From: an uncultured Desulfovibrio sp.
Lineage (GTDB): Bacteria > Desulfobacterota > Desulfovibrionia > Desulfovibrionales > Desulfovibrionaceae
DNA length: 38,372 nt
Assembly: GCA_900553065.1 (NCBI GenBank)
Contig: USBZ01000018.1
Span: 1-38,372, forward strand
Direction of reading: 5' to 3'
The position numbers and the translations under genes are program-made. The notes beneath the pieces were generated by a model. The model had not been told where the DNA came from. It did no database searches and saw only the letters and a program-made list of their open reading frames with translations. The stretch's first letter is position 1. Each line of letters opens with the position of its first letter. Below are positions 1 through 6,777 of the stretch, piece by piece.

Positions 1-171
1 GGCCGGAATGTTTTAATGCCGGAACGAATACGCAGAACGCCGGAGAACGCGTCGGCGTTACTCCGGGAAATTCGTTTTTCCGGAAAAGCGCATGAGGCAT
101 GATTCCGCGCAGCAAAGGCGATGTGCAGTTGCCTCTGCCTTGAGGGAAGGGACTTTGAAGAAGGAGGGCCG
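1..171. other. Left edge, no supported gene
   Basis: No complete gene is supported here. A 7-bp inverted repeat (AACGCCG at 36-42 with CGGCGTT at 55-61) is visible but has no T tract on either strand. A minus-strand ATG near 99 opens a frame running off the left edge, but it has no convincing ribosome-binding site. Confidence 0.4.
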
Positions 172-765
172 TCAGAAGGCGGATGCAAGCGCGACGATGT
201 CGTCGGAGGAGAGAACAAGAGAGGTGCATGCCCCGTACGGCTGGGGCAGGGCGAAGAAGTCTCCCATGTTGAGCGCAAGATGATGCATGAGAATCATGCG
301 GTTCACGCCGGCATGCGCCACAAGCAGGGCCGAGTCTTCCGGACCGAGTCCGGCGAGACGGAGGAGGAGCGCGTTCATCACGCGGCGAGAGAGCATGGAA
401 AAGGATTCGCCGCCGCAGGGAACGTAGTTCCAGAAATCCCGTCCCCGGGCCGATACGGCGCCGGGAAAGCGCTTTTCCACTTCCGTTTTGGTCAGACCTT
501 CCCAGCTTCCCAGACTGATTTCCCTGAACTCGGCGTCGATGTGAAGGGGAAGAACTCGCTGCGCCATGACGATGGCCGCCGTTTCCCGGCAACGCGCGAG
601 ATCCGACGTCCAGACTTCCGTCAGAGGCCTGCCGGAAAATTCCCATTGCCAGAATCGAGCCTGACGTTTTCCTTCGTCTGAGAGCGGCAGATCCTGCTGA
701 CCGATGAAGCGGTGATCCGGATTGGGAGGAAGGGCGCCGTGGCGAAGAAGGTGAAGCGTGGGCAT
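172..765 (-). CDS. Histidine phosphatase family protein (phosphoglycerate mutase-like)
   Basis: This 197-residue protein belongs to the histidine phosphatase superfamily. The N-terminal LLRHG motif (about residues 6-10) carries the histidine that is phosphorylated during catalysis. The later LVAHAGV segment supplies the second catalytic histidine, and GGESFSMLSRRV fits the region before it. Family members of this size include alpha-ribazole phosphatase (CobC) of cobalamin synthesis and small phosphoglycerate mutase-like enzymes; the sequence alone does not separate them, and no cobalamin gene is visible nearby. The start is supported by AAGGA seven bases upstream of the ATG. The protein has no signal peptide, so it is expected in the cytoplasm. 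It is divergent from modA, separated by 417 bases. Confidence 0.85.
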   Translation of the reverse strand: MPTLHLLRHGALPPNPDHRFIGQQDLPLSDEGKRQARFWQWEFSGRPLTEVWTSDLARCRETAAIVMAQRVLPLHIDAEFREISLGSWEGLTKTEVEKRFPGAVSARGRDFWNYVPCGGESFSMLSRRVMNALLLRLAGLGPEDSALLVAHAGVNRMILMHHLALNMGDFFALPQPYGACTSLVLSSDDIVALASAF

Positions 766-918
766 GCGGGATTCCTTGTCCGTCGAAGAGAAAGGGCAGG
801 AGAAAAAGCAACGACAATGCTTGTCGAAGTCTCTTCCGGTATCCTACAAAACGCCGGGAAAGAAAAGAGCTCTTTCAGAAAGATGCAGCGGGAGTCTGAC
901 GGTCTTTTTGTTTCCTGG

Positions 919-950
919 AAAAAGTCCGCTTATGGCGAAAATGGCGGACT
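919..950 (-). terminator. Rho-independent terminator-like hairpin (minus strand)
   Basis: AGTCCGC (923-929) pairs perfectly with GCGGACT (944-950) around a 14-base loop. Read on the minus strand, the hairpin runs straight into TTTTT. No minus-strand protein gene lies upstream of it, so it would end either the candidate small RNA or an unknown transcript. Confidence 0.5.
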
Positions 951-1070
951 CTGCCGTAAGAATGTACTGTTGCAGAAAATGTCAGGTGAATTAAATCACA
1001 TGGCATGTTGTGCCGATATCCTGCCGTTTGCAGTAGGAAAAGAGAAGGCGTTTCAAAGAAGAGAAAAAAT
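919..1070 (-). ncRNA. Candidate small RNA opposite modA
   Basis: A promoter-like pair (1077-1105) and a terminator-like hairpin (919-950) on the minus strand bracket about 150 bases with no convincing protein. Between them lie two further small hairpins, CTGC/GCAG at 1021-1033 and GGCA/TGCC at 1002-1014. This is the layout of a free-standing bacterial small RNA, but it rests only on sequence inspection. It could also be a chance combination in an AT-rich intergenic region. Target and function are unknown; its position divergent from modA is the only context. Confidence 0.3.
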
Positions 1071-1076
1071 AACGTC

Positions 1077-1105
1077 CTGATATTGCAGATTTTTTTATTT
1101 TTCAA
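1077..1105 (-). promoter_or_regulatory. Candidate promoter of the small RNA
   Basis: On the minus strand, TTGAAA (1100-1105) and TATCAG (1077-1082) are 17 bases apart, a sigma-70-like arrangement with a 4/6 match at -10. The surroundings are AT-rich, so a chance match is possible. Confidence 0.35.
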
Positions 1106-1125
1106 AAAAAAGTTCGGTCAGGTGA

Positions 1126-1153
1126 TTGAAAAAATAAGTTAATCTTGTATGTT
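1126..1153 (+). promoter_or_regulatory. Candidate modA promoter
   Basis: TTGAAA (1126-1131) is followed after 16 bases by TATGTT (1148-1153), about 30 bases before the modA start. An imperfect palindrome, TTGT...ACAA (1145-1161), overlaps the -10 element and would be a natural place for a repressor such as a ModE-type regulator. No regulator gene lies in the window, and the palindrome was not matched to a known consensus. Confidence 0.4.
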
Positions 1154-1182
1154 ATACACAAATATTGAAATGGGAGGCTTCC

Positions 1183-1929
1183 ATGAAAAAACTTGCCTTT
1201 GCCGCGTTTCTGTTTGCCCTCAGTCTGGGTGTTTCGGGGGCTTCTGCCGCTGAGCTGACGGTTTCCGCCGCTGCCAGCCTGTCGGAATCCTTCACGCAGA
1301 TCGCTCAGGAATTTACGAAGGAAAACGGCGTGAAGGTCAATCTGAACTTTGCGTCTTCCAACAATCTTCTCCGTCAGATGGAGCAGGGCGCGCCGGTGGA
1401 TGTGTTTGCTTCGGCCGATCAGGAAACCATGGACTCGGCAGCGCAGAAGTCGCTGATCGATCCTGCCACGCGCAGAGATTTTGCTCTGAATGATCTTGTG
1501 CTCATCACTCCTGCGGACGGCAAGTTGAGCGGCCCGGAAGCGCTGACCGGGGCGGACGTGAAGCATATCGCCATAGGCACGCCTGAAAGCGTTCCTGCCG
1601 GTCGCTATGCCCGCGAGGCGCTGACCACGGCGGGAAGCTGGGAGGCTTTGCAGAGCAAGTTCGTGTTCGGCAACAATGTGCGTCAGGTGCTGAGCTACAT
1701 CCAGCGCGGAGAAGCTGACGCCGGATTCGTGTACCGTACGGACGCGCTTGCCGGCGGCAAGGACGTGCGCATCGTGACGGCCATGACCGGTCACAAGCCC
1801 GTGTGCTATCCCATCGCCGTAACGAAGGACAGCGCAGAAAAGCAGATGGCGCAGAAGTTTGTGGACTTCGTGCTTTCTGCGCGTGGTCTTGAAATCCTTG
1901 CCGATCACGGTTTCAGCCCGGTGAAGTAG
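1183..1929 (+). CDS. modA: Molybdate ABC transporter, periplasmic binding protein ModA
   Basis: ModA captures molybdate (or tungstate) in the periplasm and delivers it to the ModBC permease. The 248-residue product starts with a Sec signal peptide (MKKLAFAAFLFALSLG, cleavage probably after GASA-A) and then the ELTVSAAASLSESF opening typical of ModA. Later family segments include VNLNFASSNNLLRQMEQGAPVDVFASAD and GEADAGFVYRTDA. ATG 1183 is chosen over the in-frame TTG at 1165 because GGGAGG lies just before it and the signal peptide begins there. Unusually, modA faces modBC tail to tail instead of leading them in one operon. Its likely client, the formate dehydrogenase, is also in this window. 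Confidence 0.93.
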   Translation: MKKLAFAAFLFALSLGVSGASAAELTVSAAASLSESFTQIAQEFTKENGVKVNLNFASSNNLLRQMEQGAPVDVFASADQETMDSAAQKSLIDPATRRDFALNDLVLITPADGKLSGPEALTGADVKHIAIGTPESVPAGRYAREALTTAGSWEALQSKFVFGNNVRQVLSYIQRGEADAGFVYRTDALAGGKDVRIVTAMTGHKPVCYPIAVTKDSAEKQMAQKFVDFVLSARGLEILADHGFSPVK

Positions 1930-2092
1930 CGGAAGATACCGGGCGAGTCCGGAGCGCTTTTGGTGGGTAAGAAGCACTTCCGCAGGTCTTCCCGCTTTTC
2001 CGGTAAAGCGTTTGCCGGGCGGCTCCGGGGAAAGTGTGTCTGTCTGACCATTCTTTCGTCTGCAGAGGAAGAAACTCTGCGGCAGATGACAG

Positions 2093-2126
2093 AAGGCCGC
2101 CTCGTCCGAAGGGATGGGGCGGCCTT
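2093..2126. terminator. Hairpin between convergent modA and modC
   Basis: AAGGCCGCC (2093-2101) pairs perfectly with GGCGGCCTT (2118-2126), giving a 9-bp GC-rich stem between two genes that meet tail to tail. It has no T tract on either strand. It may therefore act as a weak or Rho-assisted bidirectional terminator or as a 3'-end protecting structure. Confidence 0.5.
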
Positions 2127-2150
2127 CCTGCGTCTGAAGGGCCTGTGTAT

Positions 2151-2969
2151 TTACACGTCGTCGAAGCCGAAGGGTCTTTCGGCCTGACCTCCCCTTGTCA
2201 GAATGTCGGACAGATAGGAAAGAGAATCCTGAGCAAACAGGGAGCGGCTGTGAAAGCCGTGTTCCATGGCGAGAATGCGGCCGTTGGCATACACGGCCAG
2301 ATCTTCGGCAAAGGCATCCACGTCTTCGGGATCGTGGGTGATCATCACGAGCGGAACGCCGCAGTCCTGCAGGATGCGGTCGATTTCCTTGCGCATGCGT
2401 ATGCGGAGGAGCGGATCGAGGGCGGCGAAGGGTTCATCGAGCAGCAGAAGCCGGGGCGAAATGAGCAGCGCTCTGGCCAGCGCCACACGCTGTTTCTGTC
2501 CGCCGGATATCTGGGAAGGCCTGCGGTCCGCAAGGTGCGTGATTTCCAGAAGGTCAAGCATATAGCGTATGGAATCCTTCTGTTCCTCATTGAGGGGAGC
2601 AGGCATGACGGCCCGGAACAGGGTGCCGACAATGGGAATGTGCCGTTCCTGCTGGCGGAGAGCAAAGGCGAGATTCTGCCACACGGTCATGTGCGGAAAA
2701 AGTGCGTAGTCCTGGAAAACGTAGCCGATGCGTCTTGCTCTGGCCGGCAGATCTATGCCTCTGGAGGAATCGAAGAACACCGTATCATCCATGACGATGT
2801 GACCGCTTCCGGGGTGAACGAGTCCGGCGAGCATCTGCAGGGTAAGTGTTTTTCCCGAGCCGGAGGGGCCGAACAGCACAAGACGCGAGGCGGAACTTTG
2901 CAGCGTGACGTCGAGGGAAAAGGCTCCCTGTCTGCCTTTGAATGATGCCTGAACGGAAAGATCGATCAC
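2151..2969 (-). CDS. modC: Molybdate ABC transporter ATPase ModC
   Basis: This is the ATP-hydrolysing subunit of the molybdate importer, acting on the inner face of the membrane. All ABC motifs are present in order: Walker A GPSGSGKT (about residues 34-41), the signature ISGGQKQR, Walker B LLLLDEPFAALD and the switch histidine in MITHDPED. At 272 residues it is shorter than classical ModC (about 350) and ends soon after the nucleotide-binding domain. It therefore appears to lack the C-terminal molybdate-binding TOBE/MOP domain that gives feedback inhibition in some transporters. Its start overlaps the end of modB by four bases, so the two are translationally coupled. Other oxyanion importers have similar ATPases, but the ModB partner and nearby ModA favour molybdate or tungstate. 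Confidence 0.88.
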   Translation of the reverse strand: MIDLSVQASFKGRQGAFSLDVTLQSSASRLVLFGPSGSGKTLTLQMLAGLVHPGSGHIVMDDTVFFDSSRGIDLPARARRIGYVFQDYALFPHMTVWQNLAFALRQQERHIPIVGTLFRAVMPAPLNEEQKDSIRYMLDLLEITHLADRRPSQISGGQKQRVALARALLISPRLLLLDEPFAALDPLLRIRMRKEIDRILQDCGVPLVMITHDPEDVDAFAEDLAVYANGRILAMEHGFHSRSLFAQDSLSYLSDILTRGGQAERPFGFDDV

Positions 2970-3646
2970 CGGGAGCCTCCCAGCAGATAATCGGCGGTAA
3001 TGAGAATGGCGGCGCAGATGCCGGAGGTAAGGAGCACGAGGCAGGCGGCGAGGGCGTCGTTGCCGGCCTGGAAGGCGTCGTAAATGGCAAGAGCCAGAGT
3101 CTGCGTTTTACCGGGAATGTTGCCCGCTAGCATGAGCGTTGCGCCGAATTCGCCCATGCCTCTGGCAAAAGCCAGCATGGAACCGGAGAGAATGCCGCGC
3201 GCCGCAAGGGGCAGACTTATGGAGAAGAACACGGATATTTCCGAGGCTCCGAGGGTGCGGGCGGCTTTTTCCATGTTGGGATCCACCTGTTCAAGCGCAG
3301 TTTTCGCGGACTTGTAAATGAGGGGAAAGACCACAACGGTGGCGGCCACTACGGCTCCCTGCCAGGAGAACATGAACTGGAATCCCAGCTGCTTCAGCGC
3401 CGGACCGAAAACACCTTTCTGCCCGAGGAGCAGAATGAGATAGTAACCGAGCACGGTAGGCGGCAGCACCATGGGCAGCGTGCACAGCGAATCCAGAAAG
3501 GCGGCGCATACGGAACGGCGTCTGGCCAGAAGGCGTGCGGTAAGCGTACCCAGAACAAGGGAGGCCAGTGTGGACAGTCCGGCGACTTTGAGCGAGAGAA
3601 TAATGGGAAACAGAGAAAACTGCTGCCCGAAGAGAGAAAATTCCAT
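2966..3646 (-). CDS. modB: Molybdate ABC transporter permease ModB
   Basis: ModB forms the membrane channel of the molybdate importer. The 226-residue product has about five hydrophobic segments and the conserved cytoplasmic EAA loop (AARTLGASEISVFFSISLPLA), which docks onto ModC. The GMGEFGATLMLAGNIPGKT segment is characteristic of ModB/CysT-type permeases. The start at 3646 (MEFSLFGQQ) is preferred over an in-frame GTG six bases upstream because that codon would overlap the AGGAG ribosome-binding site at 3651-3656. It is the first gene of a two-gene modBC unit. Confidence 0.92.
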   Translation of the reverse strand: MEFSLFGQQFSLFPIILSLKVAGLSTLASLVLGTLTARLLARRRSVCAAFLDSLCTLPMVLPPTVLGYYLILLLGQKGVFGPALKQLGFQFMFSWQGAVVAATVVVFPLIYKSAKTALEQVDPNMEKAARTLGASEISVFFSISLPLAARGILSGSMLAFARGMGEFGATLMLAGNIPGKTQTLALAIYDAFQAGNDALAACLVLLTSGICAAILITADYLLGGSR

Positions 3647-3664
3647 GCGCACTCCTTTATTGAA

Positions 3665-3693
3665 ATGATACGCGCAAAGCTTTCCGGGGGCAA
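3665..3693 (-). promoter_or_regulatory. Candidate modBC promoter
   Basis: On the minus strand, TTGCCC (3688-3693) and TATCAT (3665-3670) are 17 bases apart. Transcription would begin near 3658, leaving a leader of only about a dozen bases that contains the AGGAG site. Confidence 0.45.
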
Positions 3694-4095
3694 TAATCTG
3701 TCCCTCTTCAAGAGCATCATTTCAAAAAAAAGCGATGTAATGCAGGTAAAAACGGTATAGAAGCAATACCGATTTTCCGTTTTTTCGTGAGAATGGATAA
3801 ATTCGTAGTGCCGGTAAGGAAAGGCGGGGGATGGGAAATTGTTGTGCCGGCACGCAGGAAGGGGCTTTTTCTGCCGGAACGGAGGTACTTTTCGTTGCAA
3901 CACGGTACGCATGAAAAAGAAAAGCCCGTTTCCATCCGGCGGATACAAGGCAGAAGAACACGCACTGTTTGCGATATGTCATACGCTGCACCGTGCCCCG
4001 GAACATGACGGCAGCAAAGGCGGTGACTCGGGAACGGAGTTTCGGCGTCGGGATGCATAATTGTGTTGCCGCTCTCTGCAGCAGCGACAGCCTGC
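3694..4095. other. Gene-free stretch between modB and the FadL-type gene
   Basis: Several overlapping frames are open here, but none has a convincing start, ribosome-binding site or recognisable composition. The only structure I can support is the terminator-like hairpin at 3743-3771. Confidence 0.45.
3743..3771 (-). terminator. Terminator-like hairpin upstream of modBC
   Basis: CGGTAT (3753-3758) pairs with ATACCG (3766-3771) and, read on the minus strand, runs directly into TTTTT. A second pairing is possible between AAAACGG (3749-3755) and the CCGTTTT that follows near 3777. The element would insulate modBC from upstream minus-strand transcription. The CGGTAT-N7-ATACCG symmetry could instead be an operator for a molybdate regulator. 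Confidence 0.4.
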
Positions 4096-4124
4096 CCGAC
4101 AAACAGCTTGATTTATCTTATACT
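4096..4124 (+). promoter_or_regulatory. Candidate promoter of the FadL-type gene
   Basis: CCGACA (4096-4101) and TATACT (4119-4124) are separated by 17 bases, a good sigma-70-like pair, about 70 bases before the start codon in an AT-rich leader. Confidence 0.5.
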
Positions 4125-4194
4125 AATTTATAGGAAATAAATATATGTGCTCCTGCTGCATGCTGTGGGTTGAACTGTTTTTGCGGAGATGGAT

Positions 4195-5487
4195 ATGAAA
4201 AAGCTGTATGTCATGCTTGTGGTCTGTCTTTTGTGGGGATGTCAGGTGACGGTGGCGGGGGCCGAAGGTTTTGCCCAGACGGAATGGAGTTCACGGGGGC
4301 TGTCGCTGGCAGGAGGCATGGTGGGACGTGCGGACGATCCTTCAGCCATCGCTTACAATGCGGCGGGCATCACCCAGCTGCCGGGTACGCACGTCATGGC
4401 CGGCTTTGCCGCCATCGCCCCCCGGAACAATCTCGAACTGGATTTGAAAGACGGCGGCCATACGTCTCAGACCTCCAGGTCTCATCTCTGGTCCTCGCCG
4501 CACGCCTATCTCACCCATCAGCTGAACGACCGCTTCTGGCTGGGGCTGGGCCTGGTCTCGCGATTCGGCCTCGACCATGAATTCGCTGATGACTGGTCAG
4601 GGCGGTACAACCTGACCGACATCAACTTCAAAATTTTTTCCCTCGTGCCCACGGTGGCCATGAAGGTCAACGATGTTCTGTCCCTTTCGGCGGGCGTGGA
4701 AATCATGTACGCCCGCTTTAACATGGGGCGACAGATTCCCTCCATGCAGATTATCGAATATTTACCCGAGAAAGGGCCGGACAGCAAGATGGCGCTCGAC
4801 GGTACGGACTGGGGCGTGGGGGCCCACCTGGGCATTCACTTGCGCATGACTGACGAGCTGTCTTTGGGCTTTGCCTATAAGAGTCCGGTTGTGCTTCATA
4901 TTGGCGGCACGGCGGATTTTTCTCTGCAGCAGAGCAATATGCTGGCTGACCAGAGCGAGGTTCCGCACGCCATTGATACCCGCATGCACGGCACGGTACG
5001 TCTGCCTGACTCCTTTGCCTTGGGGTTGGCCTACCGCCCGCTGGACAATCTGAGCTTCGAGGTGGGGACAGTCTTTACCCGCTGGTCCACCTTCGATTCC
5101 CTGAACATCTCTTTAGATTCCGGTTTCCAGTATGGCGAACGTAAAAATTGGCATGACGGCTGGACCTTCAATGCCAGCGTGGAATATGAACCCCTGGACT
5201 GGCTGGCCCTGCGCGCAGGCGTCTGGTACGAGACGCCCGTCACCAACGAGGCTCACGCGGACTTCATGGTTCCCAGTCATGGACGCACCGGCGTCAGTGT
5301 GGGCACAGGTTTCCGATGGGACAACTGGAAGCTCGATCTGGCCTATGCCCATCTTTGGATGCGCGGCGTGGACTATTCAGAGACCGATGCCACAGGCATC
5401 CTTTCGTCCGTGTCGGCAATCAACGGTGGGAGCAGTCGGAATACGGGGGCCGATATCTGTTCCGTCTCCATCAGCTACACGTTCTGA
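4195..5487 (+). CDS. OmpP1/FadL-type outer-membrane channel
   Basis: FadL-family proteins are 14-stranded outer-membrane beta barrels that let long-chain fatty acids or other hydrophobic compounds enter the cell. The 430-residue product has a signal peptide (cleavage probably at VAGA-EGF). It then shows the family hallmarks SSRGLSLAGGMVGRADDPSAIAYNAAG near the mature N terminus, repeated barrel strands with alternating aromatic residues, NVPDSF-like text (VRLPDSFALGLAYRP) and a C-terminal aromatic residue (SISYTF) for barrel insertion. ATG 4195 is preferred over ATG 4189 because GGAG sits six bases upstream of it. The gene stands alone, with its own promoter and terminator. The substrate cannot be told from the sequence; toluene-type transporters share this fold. 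Confidence 0.88.
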   Translation: MKKLYVMLVVCLLWGCQVTVAGAEGFAQTEWSSRGLSLAGGMVGRADDPSAIAYNAAGITQLPGTHVMAGFAAIAPRNNLELDLKDGGHTSQTSRSHLWSSPHAYLTHQLNDRFWLGLGLVSRFGLDHEFADDWSGRYNLTDINFKIFSLVPTVAMKVNDVLSLSAGVEIMYARFNMGRQIPSMQIIEYLPEKGPDSKMALDGTDWGVGAHLGIHLRMTDELSLGFAYKSPVVLHIGGTADFSLQQSNMLADQSEVPHAIDTRMHGTVRLPDSFALGLAYRPLDNLSFEVGTVFTRWSTFDSLNISLDSGFQYGERKNWHDGWTFNASVEYEPLDWLALRAGVWYETPVTNEAHADFMVPSHGRTGVSVGTGFRWDNWKLDLAYAHLWMRGVDYSETDATGILSSVSAINGGSSRNTGADICSVSISYTF

Positions 5488-5675
5488 TAGCCGGGGCTCT
5501 TCGGGGACGCCGGACGTGACACGGTCGGCAAGCCGCATAACGCACAGGGGCGCAGTCATGTCCCGGTACCTGCTCAGACTGCACTCGCGGGCTGCCTGAC
5601 GAGGAAGAATACAACGGATGGTGCGGTGGCTGTGGCGGGATGATCACAGGCAACGCGGCCATTATGCAGCAAAAG

Positions 5676-5704
5676 GAAAGGGAGGATATGTACCTCCCTT
5701 TCTT
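5676..5704 (+). terminator. Terminator of the FadL-type gene
   Basis: GAAAGGGAGG (5676-5685) pairs with CCTCCCTTTC (5693-5702) in a 10-bp stem with a 7-base loop, followed by a short T-rich tail. It lies 190 bases after the stop codon. Confidence 0.6.
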
Positions 5705-5811
5705 CGTTAAAGCCTCGGGCTGGGGTGAGGGAGCGGAAGTGCCCGAAACAGAAAAACAGCCGCTAAGCGGGGAGCCACAAAACGATTTTATATCAGCTCT
5801 TTTACCCGTAT

Positions 5812-5854
5812 GAAAAAGGGGGATAACCTCATGTGGTGCAGGTTATCCCCTTTT
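5812..5854 (-). terminator. Bidirectional terminator after the lipoprotein gene
   Basis: GGGGATAACCT (5819-5829) pairs with AGGTTATCCCC (5840-5850). It is flanked by A-rich sequence on the left and TTTT on the right, so it can work on both strands. On the minus strand it lies about 40 bases after the 5895 stop and ends in TTTTT. Confidence 0.8.
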
Positions 5855-5894
5855 GCAGGATATGTTAGGCATTTTCCGCAGCGGAGTGCCTTCT

Positions 5895-6542
5895 TCAGAA
5901 CATGGAGTCCTGAAGGTTGGTGACTTCGATTTCTCCGTCTTCGCCGAGGAATACCTGATACTGCTGCATCCCCCGACTTTCCGTTCCCAGTACGGAGGGC
6001 AGTACTCTTGTGATGCTGAACAGGAGGGTGCGGAAATCTTCCGTGCCGGCGGAACAGCGCAGTGCCGTGCGCCATACCTGTCGTCCCAGAGGCTGTTTTG
6101 AGGCCCCCTCATAGCCTTCAAGCAGCAGGTTGGCGGAATAGATGGTTGTGCTGGAGACCACGGGTTCGTCCACATACACATATTCCACATGCCGGTATGG
6201 ACCCCGGCCCACGACCACGGGATAGGAACGCGTGACGGTGCTGGTATCTATTCTTACCCGGGGGTCTTCCATCCAGTAGCTTATTTTTGCGATATTGTCC
6301 GCCGCATTTTCATCCGTCACGATGGTGTAGCCTTTTGCCTGAAACGCGGGAGTGACCAGTCGGACGACTTCACGGAAGAGCAGGTCGCTTTCCTCCACGC
6401 CTTCGTTGCCCGGTACAAGCAGGTAACGGGTACCGGCAGGCTGTTGAACATCACGCAGGGAATCGACGGAAACATGATAATAGGAGCCGCACCCCGCAAG
6501 CAGAAGGGCGGAAAAGAGGAGAAGAAGCCGGAACAGACGCAT
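5895..6542 (-). CDS. Outer-membrane lipoprotein, DUF4136-like
   Basis: The 215-residue product starts with a lipoprotein signal peptide ending in LLLAGC, so it should be lipid-anchored at Cys-17 in the envelope. The rest resembles DUF4136-type lipoproteins: one beta-rich domain beginning YYHVSVDSLRD, with REVVRLVTPAFQAKGY and NIAKISYWMEDPRVRID segments. The function of that family is unknown to me. The start is set at 6542 because the frame upstream of it reads through tRNA-Arg and its terminator. An AGAGG site lies a few bases upstream of the ATG. The gene follows the tRNA, but the strong terminator between them argues for a separate promoter, which I could not identify. Confidence 0.8.
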   Translation of the reverse strand: MRLFRLLLLFSALLLAGCGSYYHVSVDSLRDVQQPAGTRYLLVPGNEGVEESDLLFREVVRLVTPAFQAKGYTIVTDENAADNIAKISYWMEDPRVRIDTSTVTRSYPVVVGRGPYRHVEYVYVDEPVVSSTTIYSANLLLEGYEGASKQPLGRQVWRTALRCSAGTEDFRTLLFSITRVLPSVLGTESRGMQQYQVFLGEDGEIEVTNLQDSMF

Positions 6543-6578
6543 GCTGACCTCTCTTGGCGGAACCGGTCCGTGGCTATG

Positions 6579-6607
6579 AAAAAAGGGATGCCGGAATCCG
6601 GCATCCC
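6579..6607 (-). terminator. Terminator of tRNA-Arg
   Basis: GGGATGCCGG (6585-6594) pairs perfectly with CCGGCATCCC (6598-6607) around a 3-base loop and, on the minus strand, is followed by TTTTTT. It is a textbook intrinsic terminator, 12 bases after the tRNA. Confidence 0.92.
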
Positions 6608-6618
6608 TGATGGACGAA

Positions 6619-6695
6619 TGGTGCGCCCGGCGCGAGTCGAACGCGCGACCTACAGCTCCGGAGGCTGTCGCTCTATCCAGCTGAGCCACGGGCGC
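6619..6695 (-). tRNA. tRNA-Arg (anticodon CCG)
   Basis: The full cloverleaf is visible: acceptor GCGCCCG with CGGGCGC, D stem GCTC/GAGC, anticodon stem ACAGC/GCTGT with loop CTCCGGA (anticodon CCG, reads CGG), T stem GCGCG/CGCGC with TTCGACT loop, discriminator A and an encoded CCA. It has its own strong promoter and terminator. A longer protein frame running through it is an artefact. Confidence 0.97.
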
Positions 6696-6723
6696 ATGGG
6701 GTAAAATCCCCGGCGTGAAAGGC

Positions 6724-6752
6724 ACTATGCACCGCAACAGACGTATTGTCAA
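6724..6752 (-). promoter_or_regulatory. tRNA-Arg promoter
   Basis: A consensus -35 TTGACA (6747-6752) lies 17 bases from CATAGT (6724-6729) on the minus strand, about 30 bases before the tRNA. Confidence 0.85.
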
Positions 6753-6777
6753 CGCCTTTTATTGCAGCGCGGGGCCG

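Larger units (their letters stand above)
5488..5894. other. Gene-free stretch with two terminators
   Basis: Nothing coding is supported. The stretch holds the terminator of the FadL-type gene (5676-5704) and the terminator of the minus-strand lipoprotein gene (5812-5854), which is the expected content between convergent genes. Confidence 0.6.

Noticed and set aside
1000..1182. Molybdenum-cofactor riboswitch before modA
   Set aside because: Small hairpins are present, but I could not match them to the known motif, and the best modA promoter lies downstream of them.
6543..6752. N-terminal extension of the 5895-6542 lipoprotein
   Set aside because: This part of the frame is the translation of the tRNA-Arg gene and its terminator. 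The lipoprotein signal begins at 6542.
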